In this document: piece after piece, positions 1 through 14,100 of the stretch | Layout: each line of letters starts with the position of its first letter | Position numbering within the stretch: position 1 is the first letter of the stretch | Assembly (NCBI RefSeq): GCF_002443255.2 | Contig: NW_019211459.1 | Span: 1,802,838-1,866,837 of the forward strand | Source: Varroa destructor | Taxonomy: Eukaryota > Arthropoda > Arachnida > Mesostigmata > Varroidae | Direction: 5' to 3' | DNA: 64,000 bases | Translations under genes and position numbers: made by a program | The notes under the pieces: generated by a model | Databases searched by the model: none | Told to the model about the DNA's origin: nothing | Seen by the model: only the letters and a program-made list of their open reading frames with translations

Positions 1-1729
1 TTAGATTAGGAAAAGATATTTATGTTTCAATTTATTTTAAGGTAGCTCACCCGCGCCTGTGTAGTACTGTGTTGCGCACGGCATACCTCTGTGGTATCAT
101 TTTTTGAATTCTGGATTGCAAACAAAAATCTCTTTCAAATAGTATTTTCACCCGTCTTCTATTATTTAAGTCCACAGAAGCTGCCTTTCGTAAGTTTTGC
201 AGATGGACCCTGATCCATTTTTAAGACCTACGAAAGCGTTCGAAGTATCTCTCGTAAGGACTGCTCATACTTCGATGTACGTAGTGTATCAGTTCCTTTG
301 AAAAGACATTATCTTCATGGGGTGCAAAGAATATGTCAGTGTCCATTCAAAATAGTGGTTTGGAAATGACACATGAGTCCTACGTTCCTCGTATCAACTG
401 TCTGAGCTCGAGAGATTTGACAGGTTCCATTCATTTGTGATCCAATATAGCTAGTGGCAACGAACACTGGCTAGCCATTTAACAGATCACCCAATGACCT
501 ATCAAATTCAGACACAAATATGCTCTTCACAATGTAGCTATGTAGGCGCAGTCCCTTACATTCGATTATCTTATGGCATAAGTATTATCTAAGATAAAGA
601 TACCTTGAAAGCTGAACGACACAAGAAGTTCTCTTTCACAGGAAGCAATCTGTAAATTTGATAACGACAGATTTTTTTAGTCGCAAATTTTCAAATACAC
701 GAAGTGCATCATTTTTAGCTCTACGAATTCAAAATAGCAAAAAGTGGATTTTTACAAACTGTATCCTAGGTATTGGAGTAACGTAAAACAAAAACAGGTT
801 ACAAACTATGAAAATATAATAAACTGGACGCGTATATTGAAATATATGGTTATGATTTATATATGAAATATATAGAAATGTATGTATTAAAATGAGATTA
901 CTTTGTAGCTGAACTGTATCTGACAATAGTCCGTATTTTGCTGTTGTAGAGTATCTCTTATGTAATATAATCTTAAAGCGTTTGAATTGACGTCTTCACA
1001 GCTGTATGCTACATCTGAGTATTTATTTGATTGCTACATGATAAGGCCCGATGATTATCATGAATCTATTGAGGGACCGCGTGATACATTTAGTTTATAG
1101 GTCGAGTTCTGATAGATCTATGACAAAAATAATTACTAACAATTAACCATTTTTGAGTGTATTTTTGTTCAAAAATAGGCCAGCATGAAAACGGAATTAA
1201 AAACTACCTATGGCGATGACGTTAGGGGATTTCAATACTGCTAGGTAAAGGCGAAGCTTCAAAAAGAGCTCCACTGAAGACATATTCGACGAGGCGAAAC
1301 AATACAGGTTAACTTTTCCGCTGGAAACCATGTTAAATTGCCGTCATGTATTATCATTAGATCTAATCATTTATTGATACTCGCGAATAACGAATTGCTT
1401 TTTTTTTTTTTTTTTTTTTTTTTTCTATAAATAACAGTCAGATTTAAGGGCCAGTCATTACGACAGGAGGGTAGGCATTGGTCTATGTAAATAGCGCTAA
1501 TATTGTACTACTACTACTAAAATATTATAGCCTCATCTTCAATTAGTTCAAATCAAAATTGAGGAATAGAATCCTCATTAATAATTATTATGAATTATAC
1601 TACCCTTGAATGAAGTGTTATTACTGTTTTCTGATAGAAGATTTAATAAATTATATTTAAAAACATGTACATTTTAATAATAGTTATTAACTGTCTACCC
1701 TATCTTATGAAATTGATCGAAGGACTCAC
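1..1729 (-). other. Intron 7 of calbindin-32 (partial)
   Basis: AT-rich intronic DNA between exon 7 and the left edge. No EF-hand coding or other gene signal was seen on either strand. It contains a 26-base poly(T) run, listed separately. Confidence 0.7.
1399..1424. repeat. Poly(T) tract, 26 bases
   Basis: Uninterrupted T26. It could be a plain homopolymer or the poly(A) tail of an old minus-strand retroposon; no retroposon body or target duplication was recognised beside it. Confidence 0.9.
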
Positions 1730-1785
1730 TTGGCCATTTCGCTAAGTTGGAGCTTTCCATCTTTGTTGCTATCGAATATTTGAAG
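1730..1785 (-). CDS. Cbp53E: Calbindin-32 coding exon 7 (EF-hand 4); last exon in window
   Basis: The acceptor is ACTTTCAG before 1785; the donor GTGAGT starts at 1729. It reads LQIFDSNKDGKLQLSEMA and ends two bases into a Lys codon (phase 2). It carries the whole loop of EF-hand 4. The expected continuation (LLPV.ENF and EF-hands 5 and 6) is not seen in bases 1-1729, so the remaining exons lie outside the window. Confidence 0.92.
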
Positions 1786-4700
1786 CTGAAAGTACATTCA
1801 AAAAGCCTGGTCCGATTTTTGTTTAGGTAACACATCTACCTGTTCGACACTAGTCTCTTGGGGTGTTTGAGGCTGTGTATCTACGTCTATAGATTGCCTT
1901 TAATATTTTTTTATCTGCATGTATCAATATTTAATGAATGGTTACCAACATTCAAGTCTTAGGTGTACTAGCCTTGATAACTATATCTTACGGATATCCC
2001 CTTAGGAAACTTTCGTTTCGGACTATAGCAGAAGTTCCCAAAATCACTACAGCCTTATCAAGCACTAGTTACAAGCAAGATTTCATCAAGCAGCTGGACT
2101 GAGAGGAGCCACTACGAAAGAAACATACACAATAGCGCATTTGAAAGAAGATCGTTTAAAAGCTTTTTAAGCTCTGACATCGTGACGTTGACACGAAAGC
2201 ACGGTTTGTACCAATAATACGAGCGCCTTCGAATACCTGTGTTATTAAGCCTAATGCAGGATAAATTATTATCGTGGGCCTTAAACACACGGTCTGCTAG
2301 AGGGGACAGACCTATCGTAAAGAAGAAGCGGTGTCTATTTCAATAGAACGCATAACGTTTGTGCACTAATAGCCTTCACTTTTAAGAGGGGTCTTCCTCA
2401 CCAGTGGTATAATACGTCCAAATATTGTTTAGATCGTTTGGATATTAATCTCATTGTATTACACTCTGGAATAAATTTCATTACAAGAGCCGTATTGAAA
2501 CGTAAACGCTATTACGCTTGTGAGTCGAGATAACTTGGAAATCCGAATTTTTACTATCCATTAATAATATCTAGTGGCATGTGTGAGAACTTCATGAACT
2601 TTAACCTGTGCAGGCGTTTCACTATAGGAAACATTTATGCCAAATCCTTGAATCATTTATGTTAATTATACTGTTTCTCTACAGAGTATACCGCATGCTG
2701 AAATTTCAACGATTACTAAATCCACAGTATACCATGATTATCATGCGAAATATAAAATTTAAGAAGAAGACCTTATATAACTCGCACCCCCTACAAAGGG
2801 CTCTGGGCTATCCCATGAATGTAAGCTTTACAAAGCAGATAAAAATATTAGTACACTTTTGTAAACAACATGACAATATCGAGGTAAGTTAGCAAATTAA
2901 CAGTGTATGTTGAAGTTCGTACACTGTCAACGATCTTAGAGAAAAGCTTATTTAGCCGATACTATTCGTAAGGTCATAGTCATCAAAGCTTAAGTAAAAT
3001 AAAGCTTACCAACGTGTCCGTATATTCGATTAGTTTATCCTCCTCGATGTTATCTCTTTTCGCCTCTCGCAAGAGATCCTTTAAAAAGTTCTGAAATGTC
3101 AAAGAGGAAGGCATACCCGTTGCATAGGACTTCACTATATACACCACTGCACCACTTTCATATTAGGCCTAAGGAAAAGGCAAAACTGAGATTTCGACGC
3201 ATTTAACATGTTCATTCGTTAAAGTCCTTACGATTTTTCTTGGAGCGTCATTTCGTTTGTGCTTTGAAATTTAGAAACTTTAGCAAACATCCATTGCATT
3301 ACAAAATGCAAGGACTGAAGAGAAGACCGGTACTAGCACGGGCCCGTCTTACCTTACCTTAAACTTGCCGAATAAACAGATTTTATAAGTTAACCTTCTA
3401 AAGCTAAATTTGTCAATGATTTTTTATGAGGCGTTTCATTAGTGGATTAAATGCACTGCAACAGCGATGGATGCCCGTGAACAGCAGTAAACAGATTATT
3501 TTTCAAACGGGTAATCTTCGGTCAGGACAAATTTTAAAAATGTTTGTGTTACTGGGAACGCCCGAAACGTTTTGGTCTACCCAGTGTATCCTGGTTTTAA
3601 AATGACAGCGTGACAAATCGCTTCCAATCATGCTTGCAAAGCGTATGTGGATCTCCCACGTTGCAGTTCATGCACAAGGACTGTAAAGCCATTTGCTTTA
3701 GCTTCATTATTTCTCGGTACCTTTCGACGTTTTAAAGCCTTGGCAAAGCCAGTGTGTCCACTCCCAATATAGGCAACAGCTATTGCCACTGTTGTGAAGT
3801 TACAACACAACCTCCGTTAACCCACCAGCCGCCCTGAGTCCTCACACGGTCCCCCAATGAAAACTCGGCTAAATAGGCATCTTCAGATGCTGATTCAAGC
3901 GGCGGCAATAACAACAATATTTTTCCCCCTTTTTTTCACAAGCATTGGTGATAAGGGCCTTTGAGCTGGTTAGGACTTCCTGCTAAAATTAGGCTTAAGC
4001 TGGAAGTAGAATGGCTACATAAACTGTGAATATGGTGTTTTTTATTTTATCGAAATTTAGTAGTAATAATATATATTAGCAGCAGGATGCCCGCGGTATC
4101 GAAACTATTAAAATCTAAAAACCTAATGTATACGCATTGGCAAAAGCTAATATCACGCCTCCTATTTCGGTGTTGCTTACTTTAAGTTCGTCTGCCTCAA
4201 TAAATCCACTTCCGTCTGTGTCATAGTCCCGCCAAATCTGTAACCGAAAGCAGGAGAAAGAATGACGAATATTACGGTTTATACGAACAGCCCATATTAG
4301 AAAAATATCGAAAAAAAACATTACTTCAATACAGAAAGGCAATTTAAATGTACGTTTTTTCTGAAAGGATATAATAATAGTTTGCAATGTTTATTGATAA
4401 TCTCCGCTATATGACAATTCGCGCTTATGGAAAATGTTATGCTACGCAATTTTAATTATTTAATTAACGCTTTTGCAAGCCGTTCGTTAAAGGCTAAACC
4501 TTAAACTTAGCGAAGGATCATGAAAGGTCACTGGCTCAAGCCCCGCTAATGATATATACCGCCACACGACAAAGAGTGCTTAAATATAGAAGTAGATATG
4601 TTTCGTTAGACCCAGAAAAAGGAAACGTGGTTATTTCAAATCCTTGTCTGCTGCTCTTATTTCTAATAATGTGCCAGCTGGGGAGTCAGCTGTGCTAAAC

Positions 4701-7700
4701 ATATAGCTAAGCAACTATAAATCTTGCTAAAAAATCTTTTACGTGCTGTTTTTAGAATTTATCACGCCTCGTTTATGTAGCCCTCATACCTCTTCGCCTC
4801 GTGCTCTTGGCGATATTTTCCAGCTTCTACTCTCAAGATTTACCTCAATCGTCCCATTATTACTCACTCGGCGGCCAGAACTCCTCTCCGACCTTCATAT
4901 AGGCTCTGTCACGTAACCTCTGCGAATTCAAACTTCACTTATGTCCGTTTTGGAGGACCTCAATCAAATAAGATTTTTCATTTTCTTCAAAAAATCTCAG
5001 TGTTTATGAGTTTCATCATTCAGCTTCAATAGTTCACTATTCGGACGCAAAAACGTAAGTTTGTAAAAAAACATATGCTGTTCTCGTGTTAAAAATTCTA
5101 CTCCTGATCCGGTATTGCGAGGATACTTCAAAATTAGCCGCGATTTTATAAAGTTGGATATATACCCAGTTATTCTAGAGCACAGGAATATCTAAGCAGC
5201 ACAGCAGAAGTTATCGAATCTTGCGATATTCACTTAGTAATCAAGAAGTCATGGATTTGGTTGTTACGAGTCCACAAATTAGTTATTAATTCAATCTGAA
5301 TTTTCTAAAGTGATGAATTAAATTAATGCCTTTGACAAATAAGCCAGAAGTAAAGGCCATGGATTGGTACCATTATAAAGATTCAAGCATTTCTAACGTC
5401 GGGGTTTGCAAATCTTTTTTTTGCGTATATTTACCACCAAAACAATTTCTACTATTTGGCTACACCGTAAGACGTGTACAGGTTCAGTATTTTGTCGATA
5501 GAATTGTATGAAATAGAAAGGTGAAACTGATAACGGATATCGTGATTATCTACTTGGGAAAGGCAATGGCCGTTTCGATGTAACTAATTAATGTTTTGTT
5601 AAGTATTTTCAGGGCAGCTTAAGTGTATAGCCATTGCCCGAGAAGAACAGCCAGTAAACCCTGTATTCCTTCTATTGGTGGTCCGTAAATCTGTCTGTGG
5701 CAAAATCGAAGACACAACGATGAAATCTGTTTATATATATATTTTTTTCTATTGAATTTATGTCGATGTTTTTTTTTGTTTTCTTTTTATACATCTAAAC
5801 AGCTTGCAGCACCTGGAATATTTTCTTTGTTGGTGTCTTTTCAAGAGTGTATCTAAATAAAAACATACTCTTTTGGCATGTGCTAGAACTGTCATCATTT
5901 TCGATAATCATGTGTCTGTAATATAACCGCCGTTCACCGCAATTACAGCTTCAAGTCGTTCACCCCACCAATCATTAGTTTTGTTTTTAAGCTAAAGTGT
6001 TACTCGAATGCGCTATAGAAAAAATTATAGCGGAAATAAGTTTTAGCGTGACAACAGGCCAACAAGCTCAAAAATGCAAAGGCTAAAGAGAAGATAGCCA
6101 AACAGTGTAAAAGGGCGGAGGCTTCAAAACAATTAACCGTTAAAACTTATCTGAATAACCTGATTAACGAGTGATATTTTCCTATCTAAAGCGGCCGTTG
6201 ATTTCGATCAGAATAACCTAGGTTTGTGAGAACTTTTTGAGCCACTTTGATCATCATTTTGGACCTTTTAAATTTAAAACCTATTGAAGAGCCTGAGATG
6301 TTTACGGGCTACATAAAATACCTGGCAGTTTTTGCTCTTAATGGGAGTTTGTCCAGCGTGGAGAGATTTAAGTATAACTCAAGTCGCGAAAAAGACCCAC
6401 TGTCTTTGCCCGTAACGAGTTTGTTGCTTTGCTGTAGAAAGAACAGGTTTTTTCTCAATATCAAAAATGGCGAATGAACGCATGCCCGTTCCGACGAACA
6501 GCCCGCCAAGCTTTGGATGCCGTATCATGTATGCGATGCGCAGTACATCTATTAAAGAAAGAAACTCGTCTCGAAATAACACGACACATTTTTAGGGCAT
6601 AGCAAGTTCCGACACAAAGCTTGTCAATTGTCTTTTTATAGTTCATAAATATTTGTCAAAATGGGAAGTACCATTGTAATTATTGATGTAATCTAATTAT
6701 ATGACATTAGGAATTTTTAACAGAACAGCGGGGTTCTATTACCTGACAAGTTTAAAAAAATAAACAGGAATAGTAGTAGAAGGAGCGGAGGTAGATTACT
6801 GCAACGATTGTAAACCTATAAAAGGTTCGGAGGACTTCTATTAAGAAGAATAATAATAACTAGAAGACAATGCTCTTGAAAGACTATAATCTTTTCATAA
6901 TGAAACTGTTCGAGTGTAAATCAAAATACGTTTCGAGGTGCGTATACTCTGACCTTCATGAATTCGACGGAGCTGTCGAGCGGGTTGTCGAAGCGGAATA
7001 AAAGTAGAAATCCCTCCTCAAGAGGGAGCAATTGCGCCAACTCACGAATCTCGATTTTGCCTGAAACGCAAAATAGGACATATACAGGCTAATGTTCTCT
7101 GAATACATAATAGATGTACCGCTTGTAACCGATAAGCGATCAACGATGGACTAACCGGAGCAGATACGTAATAAATGCGTGTGATGGACGCGTAGGAACT
7201 CAATAGGGGCTCGTATAAAAAAGCACAAACTGTTATATATATATATAACAGTTTGTGATAACGCTGTGGAAATGCTCACTGAAGTTTTTCCGTTATATTT
7301 ATAATTTATGGATGAACTAATGTTCATGTACAGAACGATTTGGATCAGTAGCACATCTTTACATGAACGTGATACATCGGATTTCAGAGTATCACATATA
7401 TCTGTTCGTAGGCCTGCAGAAGCGCACAAGACAAGGTATCAGTGAGGTTAAAATGAAAAAAAAAAATGCTCTTTTAAGACAGGATGAATTCTGTATAGAT
7501 ATCACAGAATGAAAGTAAGTTAGTCGGTATTTTACCTATTGATTCACGTATGTATCTAGTAATTCGACTATTATCACATTTCATGGTACTTCCGCTATGA
7601 AACAGACTTCGTTCAACGCAATTAGGTTGATACCGTTTATGAGTAACCATAGCAAACACGTACTAATAGCTGACAATCAGCCTATCTATTCGTAGGCTTA

Positions 7701-10700
7701 TTTGTTTTATGCAGGTAACTGTCGCAGTGTACGCTTCGTAAGTGCGATAAGAACTAAATTTCAAGTTACTGCGAGGGCGCGTACACGTGTACTCCACTTT
7801 ACGGTGTGCATTAATCTGACCTGAGAAATCTACATCGGGACGAACCCTGTTGCCAAATAGGGAAGGCCTGAAAACACTCAATTCTACATTGCAATATGGG
7901 TTACGGCGTGTTTATGTATTCGTAATGGGACTCCGATACTGGGACACCGTGCGATATTAAGGTGACAACGGCCGCTGAGTTATTAACTCCGGCCGATACC
8001 ACGTGCGGAAATTGCATTACCGAATAGGGTGATTTGATCAGTTTGGCAAACGCTGAACACCCACAATGGAAACAGCACCTTAAAGGTCTAAAATTAATGC
8101 CTCTAGTGTGGCAGAAAAGAAATTTGCCCTTTCTATAACATCTCTTCAGCTAATAGAGGTCATATCAGGAACTAAGACATACCATCCTTGTTGTCGTCGT
8201 AAGCTTCCATGAAGCACTCGCGAAGCTCTTCAAGCATTGATTCCGACACGACCTGAAATAACATCGATTTTAGAAAATAAGGTCATTATAAAATGATATC
8301 CAACCAGTCAGATCGTTGTGGTTCTAGCATCAGATCAATAAAGGCGCACTTTATTTTCACGTTAAAGAGGGGACGTATGCTGAGTAGACCAAAATCAGGG
8401 TCATGAGCTGTCCATACTGTATTTATAATCCGTAAGCTCACTATAATTTACAGGCGTGGTAAACGTTTTAGGTGATTATGGTTGGCGAGAAACGGGGCCT
8501 AATACAGCGAGGCCTAATCTAAAGGCGTCTACGATAAGGTCCTGTTATCAAGAGTACACCATCGCCGTACATAATTAGAGACAAATAGTATAAAAGAGGG
8601 CGAACTCATTATAACGCCAGTAATAGTACATTGATGTTGTTGACATTCGAACAGCTATAGTTCATATTTATCATTACTATATGTATTTTTAACAAAAAAA
8701 AAAAACACTTATAAAACTTCTTTTGATCTTCCCATGAACACAACATTAGCAGTATTAACTGCTTGAATCTAATACACACAATTTTTTAACCCAATGTACC
8801 ACTTAGTTAGTGCTCTAGACACAAGTGCTGACATAGAGCAGTTCGTCAACGCCAAACTATGTGACGGCAGTTTCTCTAGCTTGAAGGTGCGGCAAGCCTG
8901 ACGGGTTCACTTAACCTCTTAATCAGGCAAACAAACATCGACCTAGCAATTTTTCTTTGTCCATTCTCCCTCTCGTTGCCCACTTGCCTGAAGCCTTTTT
9001 GCATGGAAAAACAATGTGTTACATTTTCGAGTTTGTTTTTTTATTCTACCAGACGAAAGGGACCTTGCGCTGTCACTTTTTTCGCCCTTAATTGTCATTG
9101 TCTATCATTGATGATAGAAGAACTTACGCTGCAGGTAAGATAAAGAAATGTCCAGGGAAAATACTCGCTGTCGTTACACTACCCGCCAGCATCACTTAGG
9201 AACGAATATTTTTAACGTGAGTTCTAAAATTTTGCGTACATATGTGATATCACCCTCCTTGGGAAACACTTTGCTCCACAGCGCTGACGAACCGTAAAGG
9301 GTTACTAAACCTGGTTGGACACGTCATCGGACGGCTGGTACCCAGCACGAAACGAAGCGCCTATGCGTAGACTTGAGCCTGGACTGTCGCTTACCATTAC
9401 CATAGACAAACACATTACAAAAAATGACTGCTGAAAATCATCACATGACACCGAAGGCAATGGTTTGATTTTGTGTTTTTCTCTATGACGAAAGAATAAC
9501 AACTATATGTAAAAATAGTTCTTGCGCTAAGAAATGTAAGCACCTTTCCTGTAGACTCGAAGGTTAGGTAGCGAAAAGAATGACATTAAATCTACAAAAA
9601 AAAAATCCGTTTTTCTTACCGCCTGTCACGGGATACGATATCGTATCTTCTTCCACAAACGCTTCAGAACTTGGTTTTTTAATTGACTCAACGTTTACTT
9701 GCAATTTCGTAGTGTAAGTTAGATCCGTTTTGAAATTACGCGGAATCACCACACACCTGAGCTAGCAGGTTAATGAGCGCAGAGCAACAGTTTAGCTGCA
9801 ACGGGAGCACGTGATCATTGGGATGTGGGATACGAGCTACGAGCTAACAGGATCTATGAAGCGCAACAGTGAGATATGGAATTTAGTACTGAATCATAAA
9901 CATAAAAAGGTCACAGGGTATTCGATTGTGTGAATTTATGGAAGGTCATAAGACAATGGCATCAAAAAACCTGTACTGAAATCACGGCGACGTGTAGCAT
10001 AGGACGCAACATCACCAAGCAGAAGGGAAGCTGTGCATTTTGTAAATACTACTCTAATTAGGCAGGCGACGCCAGTTAAAGTTTTCATGTTACTGTGACA
10101 GGTGAGGCCTGGTGCTGTTAGTATTCATCACATACCGCGTTATTCTGTGACAAAATAGATGATTGATTATACTACAACTGTCTTTAGGTTAGGTTGGAAA
10201 AAAGTCATAGAATAACGTTGGGCAGTGTGTAACGTTCATGTTTAAAGCGTTTGTGAGAAATGAGTGAATCGTGAATAAGAAACTTGTTCGATGTCAAAAA
10301 AAAGCGGTTGGACATTCCTCCTTCACTATATTGTACAGCTATATGTATCCGCTCATTAAGGTGCGGACTCACTTAGCAGTAATAATTAGGAAAAGGAAAT
10401 TAACAATGAAGTTTCGGTGGAACTTAAATAGGACGCCAAAAGCGCGAGATAGTAACTAACAAAAAATATCTTGGACAAAAAAGAAAAATAGGTAGTGGTT
10501 TAGAGGGACGTTCGTTCCTTTTCATATTTATCTTTTAATACAGGGCGATATATTGGGCCAGTCATTTGCCTCGGGTCTTTTTCGTACGAAGCAAAATTAG
10601 ATCGCAAAGTAATGCTACGTTTCAATCGTAAAGGCCCATAAAGGTAACACCGACGACATATCGCTTTCAGAATGTGACCAATTACAATAAAACCAGCAAT

Positions 10701-11099
10701 ATCTGTTCCAAATGAGCCTCTACAAATTTTTATCTGCAGGACGGTGAATATCGCCGTAATTACACGCGTATGAGAAAGACAGGACCCTTTCCTGCACACA
10801 GCACTTTTCCACTAGCAAAACATACAATTTGCAAACAATTATTTTAGAAATCTTAACTTTCTGCCAGAAGACAAGCTTACTGTTTTTTATGAAAAAATGT
10901 ACTTCTTGCTTTAAGTATATTATAGATATGGCAGGAATTATCGTACCATGTCTGTATCGACCTACGTTCCTTGACGTTGACCTGAGCTCGCAGCTGTGCT
11001 AGCATTGGAACTAGAATAAATTAGCGTGTTCGAAACGACAAAAGACTTGGTTATTAACTAAAGTTTACGAAAAAAACAAAGCTTTGTTAAAACGAAAAT

Positions 11100-11149
<50 letters not shown>

Positions 11150-14100
11150 ATCATGGTGCATCTCGATCGAGACTTTCTAATTTCAGTTGTTTCTAAGGCT
11201 GTACCTAAAATTAAACAAATATTTCGTGATCTTTTGCGTATATTAGAACTGTTATATCATGCGGTAATATTTTGTAATACAGCGATCGGCCATTCAGACG
11301 ACTACAAATTTTAATCGGTGCCTAGACACTAACTGGTCAAAAATCTACCCTGAAATAATTAAAAGTCCAAAAACTGAAAAAAAGAACCCGCTTAAAAGGT
11401 TAAAATGATGTAGATCATCGATTTCGACCAAAAAAAGCAGTCTTTGAATAGTTAATCCACAACTCAAATCGCGGAAACAGTGCATTGTTTGCTAAATCAT
11501 TCCCTAAATAAATACGAAGCAACCTCTACGTGCCCAAATAGCCATAGGCTATATATATAAATGATTCTAGCAACCCTTCGTTAAAATGAAATGACTTTCA
11601 TTACATAGTAACTGAACAGCCGCTAAATCATCTTCGACGGCATCGGTGCCGGCTCTACCCTGGCCTACAGAGCTTTTCCTTGCCTGCTTAATCATGATTT
11701 ATTTCGGGCATCAATGTCGTATATGATCTACCTTTTACCACCCGTAATCGGCCGCATTACAAATGGGTCGACATCGTCGCGTTTCCGTAGATGGAAATAT
11801 GTTTTAGTCACTCTTATCCTATGCTAACTCGTATGGTACCCAAATATCGAGCCTTTTTCTTCTAGCTAGCTTTCCTTAAGTTGTATAAAAGCTGTTTCGT
11901 AGCAGATGTTTAGTTTTTTAGCTATGTAATGCCTACTCAAGTGCCGGTCTCGCTTGTGTTTTGCGATAATTTCATTCATTCATTCATTCATTCATTCGTT
12001 TCTTTCGTAATTAGTCCACGACTACAAAAGGCATCTTTCATGTCGAAATTTCCATTGGAAAGGAAAGCGACAGAATCATATTTGAGTCAACAACGCGCCC
12101 TGACCATGACCAACACTATTTTTTTTTAATGAAAGTGTAAAATATAGAAAATATTTTCAAAAATTTAATCAATTTTCAGGCAGCTCTGTATTAAGTCTAA
12201 ATGTAGATGTTTTAATCATTTTATCACAATATTGTCAAATCTCTTCTCATGACACGACGCGACCTACGTTGCCTGAAGTATGTAACTTTGAAACAATCGA
12301 ACTAGATAAACCGTCAAATTTCGATAAGCCAATAAATATGTTCCTGTTGCTTTTTTCCATACAGCTCTTTTTCTCCACTTACTTCTGGGCCGACATCGGT
12401 AAGGCTGACGCTGGAGACAAACTCGCGGAGAAAATCATCTAGCTCCCTTCCCTCGATATAACCGTTTCCTATAAAAATATAAAAGTTAAAGAAGAAAGCA
12501 AAAAATAACTGTGTTACGCATGTGAACAATATTTACATCAAATTTCTAGCTCTACCTAAGGACAAACAGATCCTCTATGCGGATTAATTGATCGAAATTG
12601 TCCACTAAGATCGCTGCACAATTTGCCTTGTAACGACTAAGCTCTCGATGGTTGCAGTGTCCTTTTTTTTTAGCTTAAAAAAAATAGATTGTTGTTGTTA
12701 ATCGAAAGTAAAAATCACTAAAGTCGTCAAGCTACCCAGTCGTTTAGTACTCATCGGAACTTAAACAAATTAACAACTACTTTTTCCGTGTTAAGAAACA
12801 CTTCGAACGAGGCGCTGCTAATGCCCATCTGCGTCTTTGACCGACAATGTACAACGTTAATGTGACCGAACTTCATTTGGACGGCCATCACGATCATCAT
12901 CCCTTTTAGCTATGTGTATTTAATTCGAATTATATAATAACAGATAATATAAAGCCTTCTATACGTTATAGTTACAGTAGACAAGATTTAACTACCTTTC
13001 ATTTCCTAAATAATTATAATGCGTATCGAAAGCAATATATAGAGCGATGCTCATCACTGAATTTCAATGTACTTTAGCTAGAAGCTATTGTATTCAGTAT
13101 TCAAAGGTTCCGAACTGTCTACATTGACCGATTAGGGACACCGAGCGATGATCGAGTGTATCTGATATTTAAAGATTCATTTTTGTGTATATAGACAGAA
13201 CCCATAATCCAATGGTACTCCAACGATTATCCTACGTGACTACGGCAGTATTCGACAATCTGGTTACCCTCTCGAGCTCGTAGTTAGTGGGTTTAACTTC
13301 TTGAAGTTATGGTACTTACGTCAATGTATCCCTTCAACTTCTAGCCTTGTACGCTGTATTCTATATTCTCCCCTTCAGAGATCGAGCGATACTCAAGCTT
13401 CTATCGAAATAGATTGTCCATGTGTGGGCAATATTAAACACAAATTATATTTGTAAAAAAATAATTACTATGCCCACCTAGATCGATACGTAGGCCGGGA
13501 TAGCGTGGAAAACAAATTGAAATTTTGCTCATATTCAGAAAGAGAATTACGGGTAGTTGAATGAGACCTTTTTCGCCTTTATACGTAGTCACAGCGTAAT
13601 TACGTAAAAGCAACATGTCAACCTCTCTCGAAACGAATACACGTTTCCTATTTAGTCGTATTATGTGTTTCGGCTCGTTTACATAGGTTCGTTTGATGTA
13701 AATGTGGAACATCTGCCACCATTAATAGCAGGCGATAAGTGACAGCCGGGAAGTTGAATTTATATATAGGGTTACCTCTATATTTGTTTAGATCTGCAGA
13801 AGCTAAGTTATTGTTGTGAATAGGTGTTCGTTAAAGGACTACAAACTGGAAATGATTCGTTCCTTGTATGAATAAAGTGCACGATTATAAAAGCGAACTA
13901 CGTGCAATGAATAAAAGCTCAATTCAGCCGTGTACGTTACAGCCCTGTTTGCTCATATCTATTCTGTGTTTTCAACAACGACAAGTAGATAGCCCGGAAT
14001 CGATTTCCTACATACATGAAATAGCCAAAAACGTCTTTCACCAAAGGTTTCCACAAAGGCCTGCTATCACGTTTCTCTCCTATCATAAACACTATCCTTA

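Larger units (their letters stand above)
8253..12382 (-). other. Intron 2 of calbindin-32
   Basis: 4.1 kb of AT-rich intron. It contains an AT-repeat palindrome (11098-11151) and a TTCA repeat (11971-11997). No coding exon or recognisable transposon was found. Confidence 0.8.
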
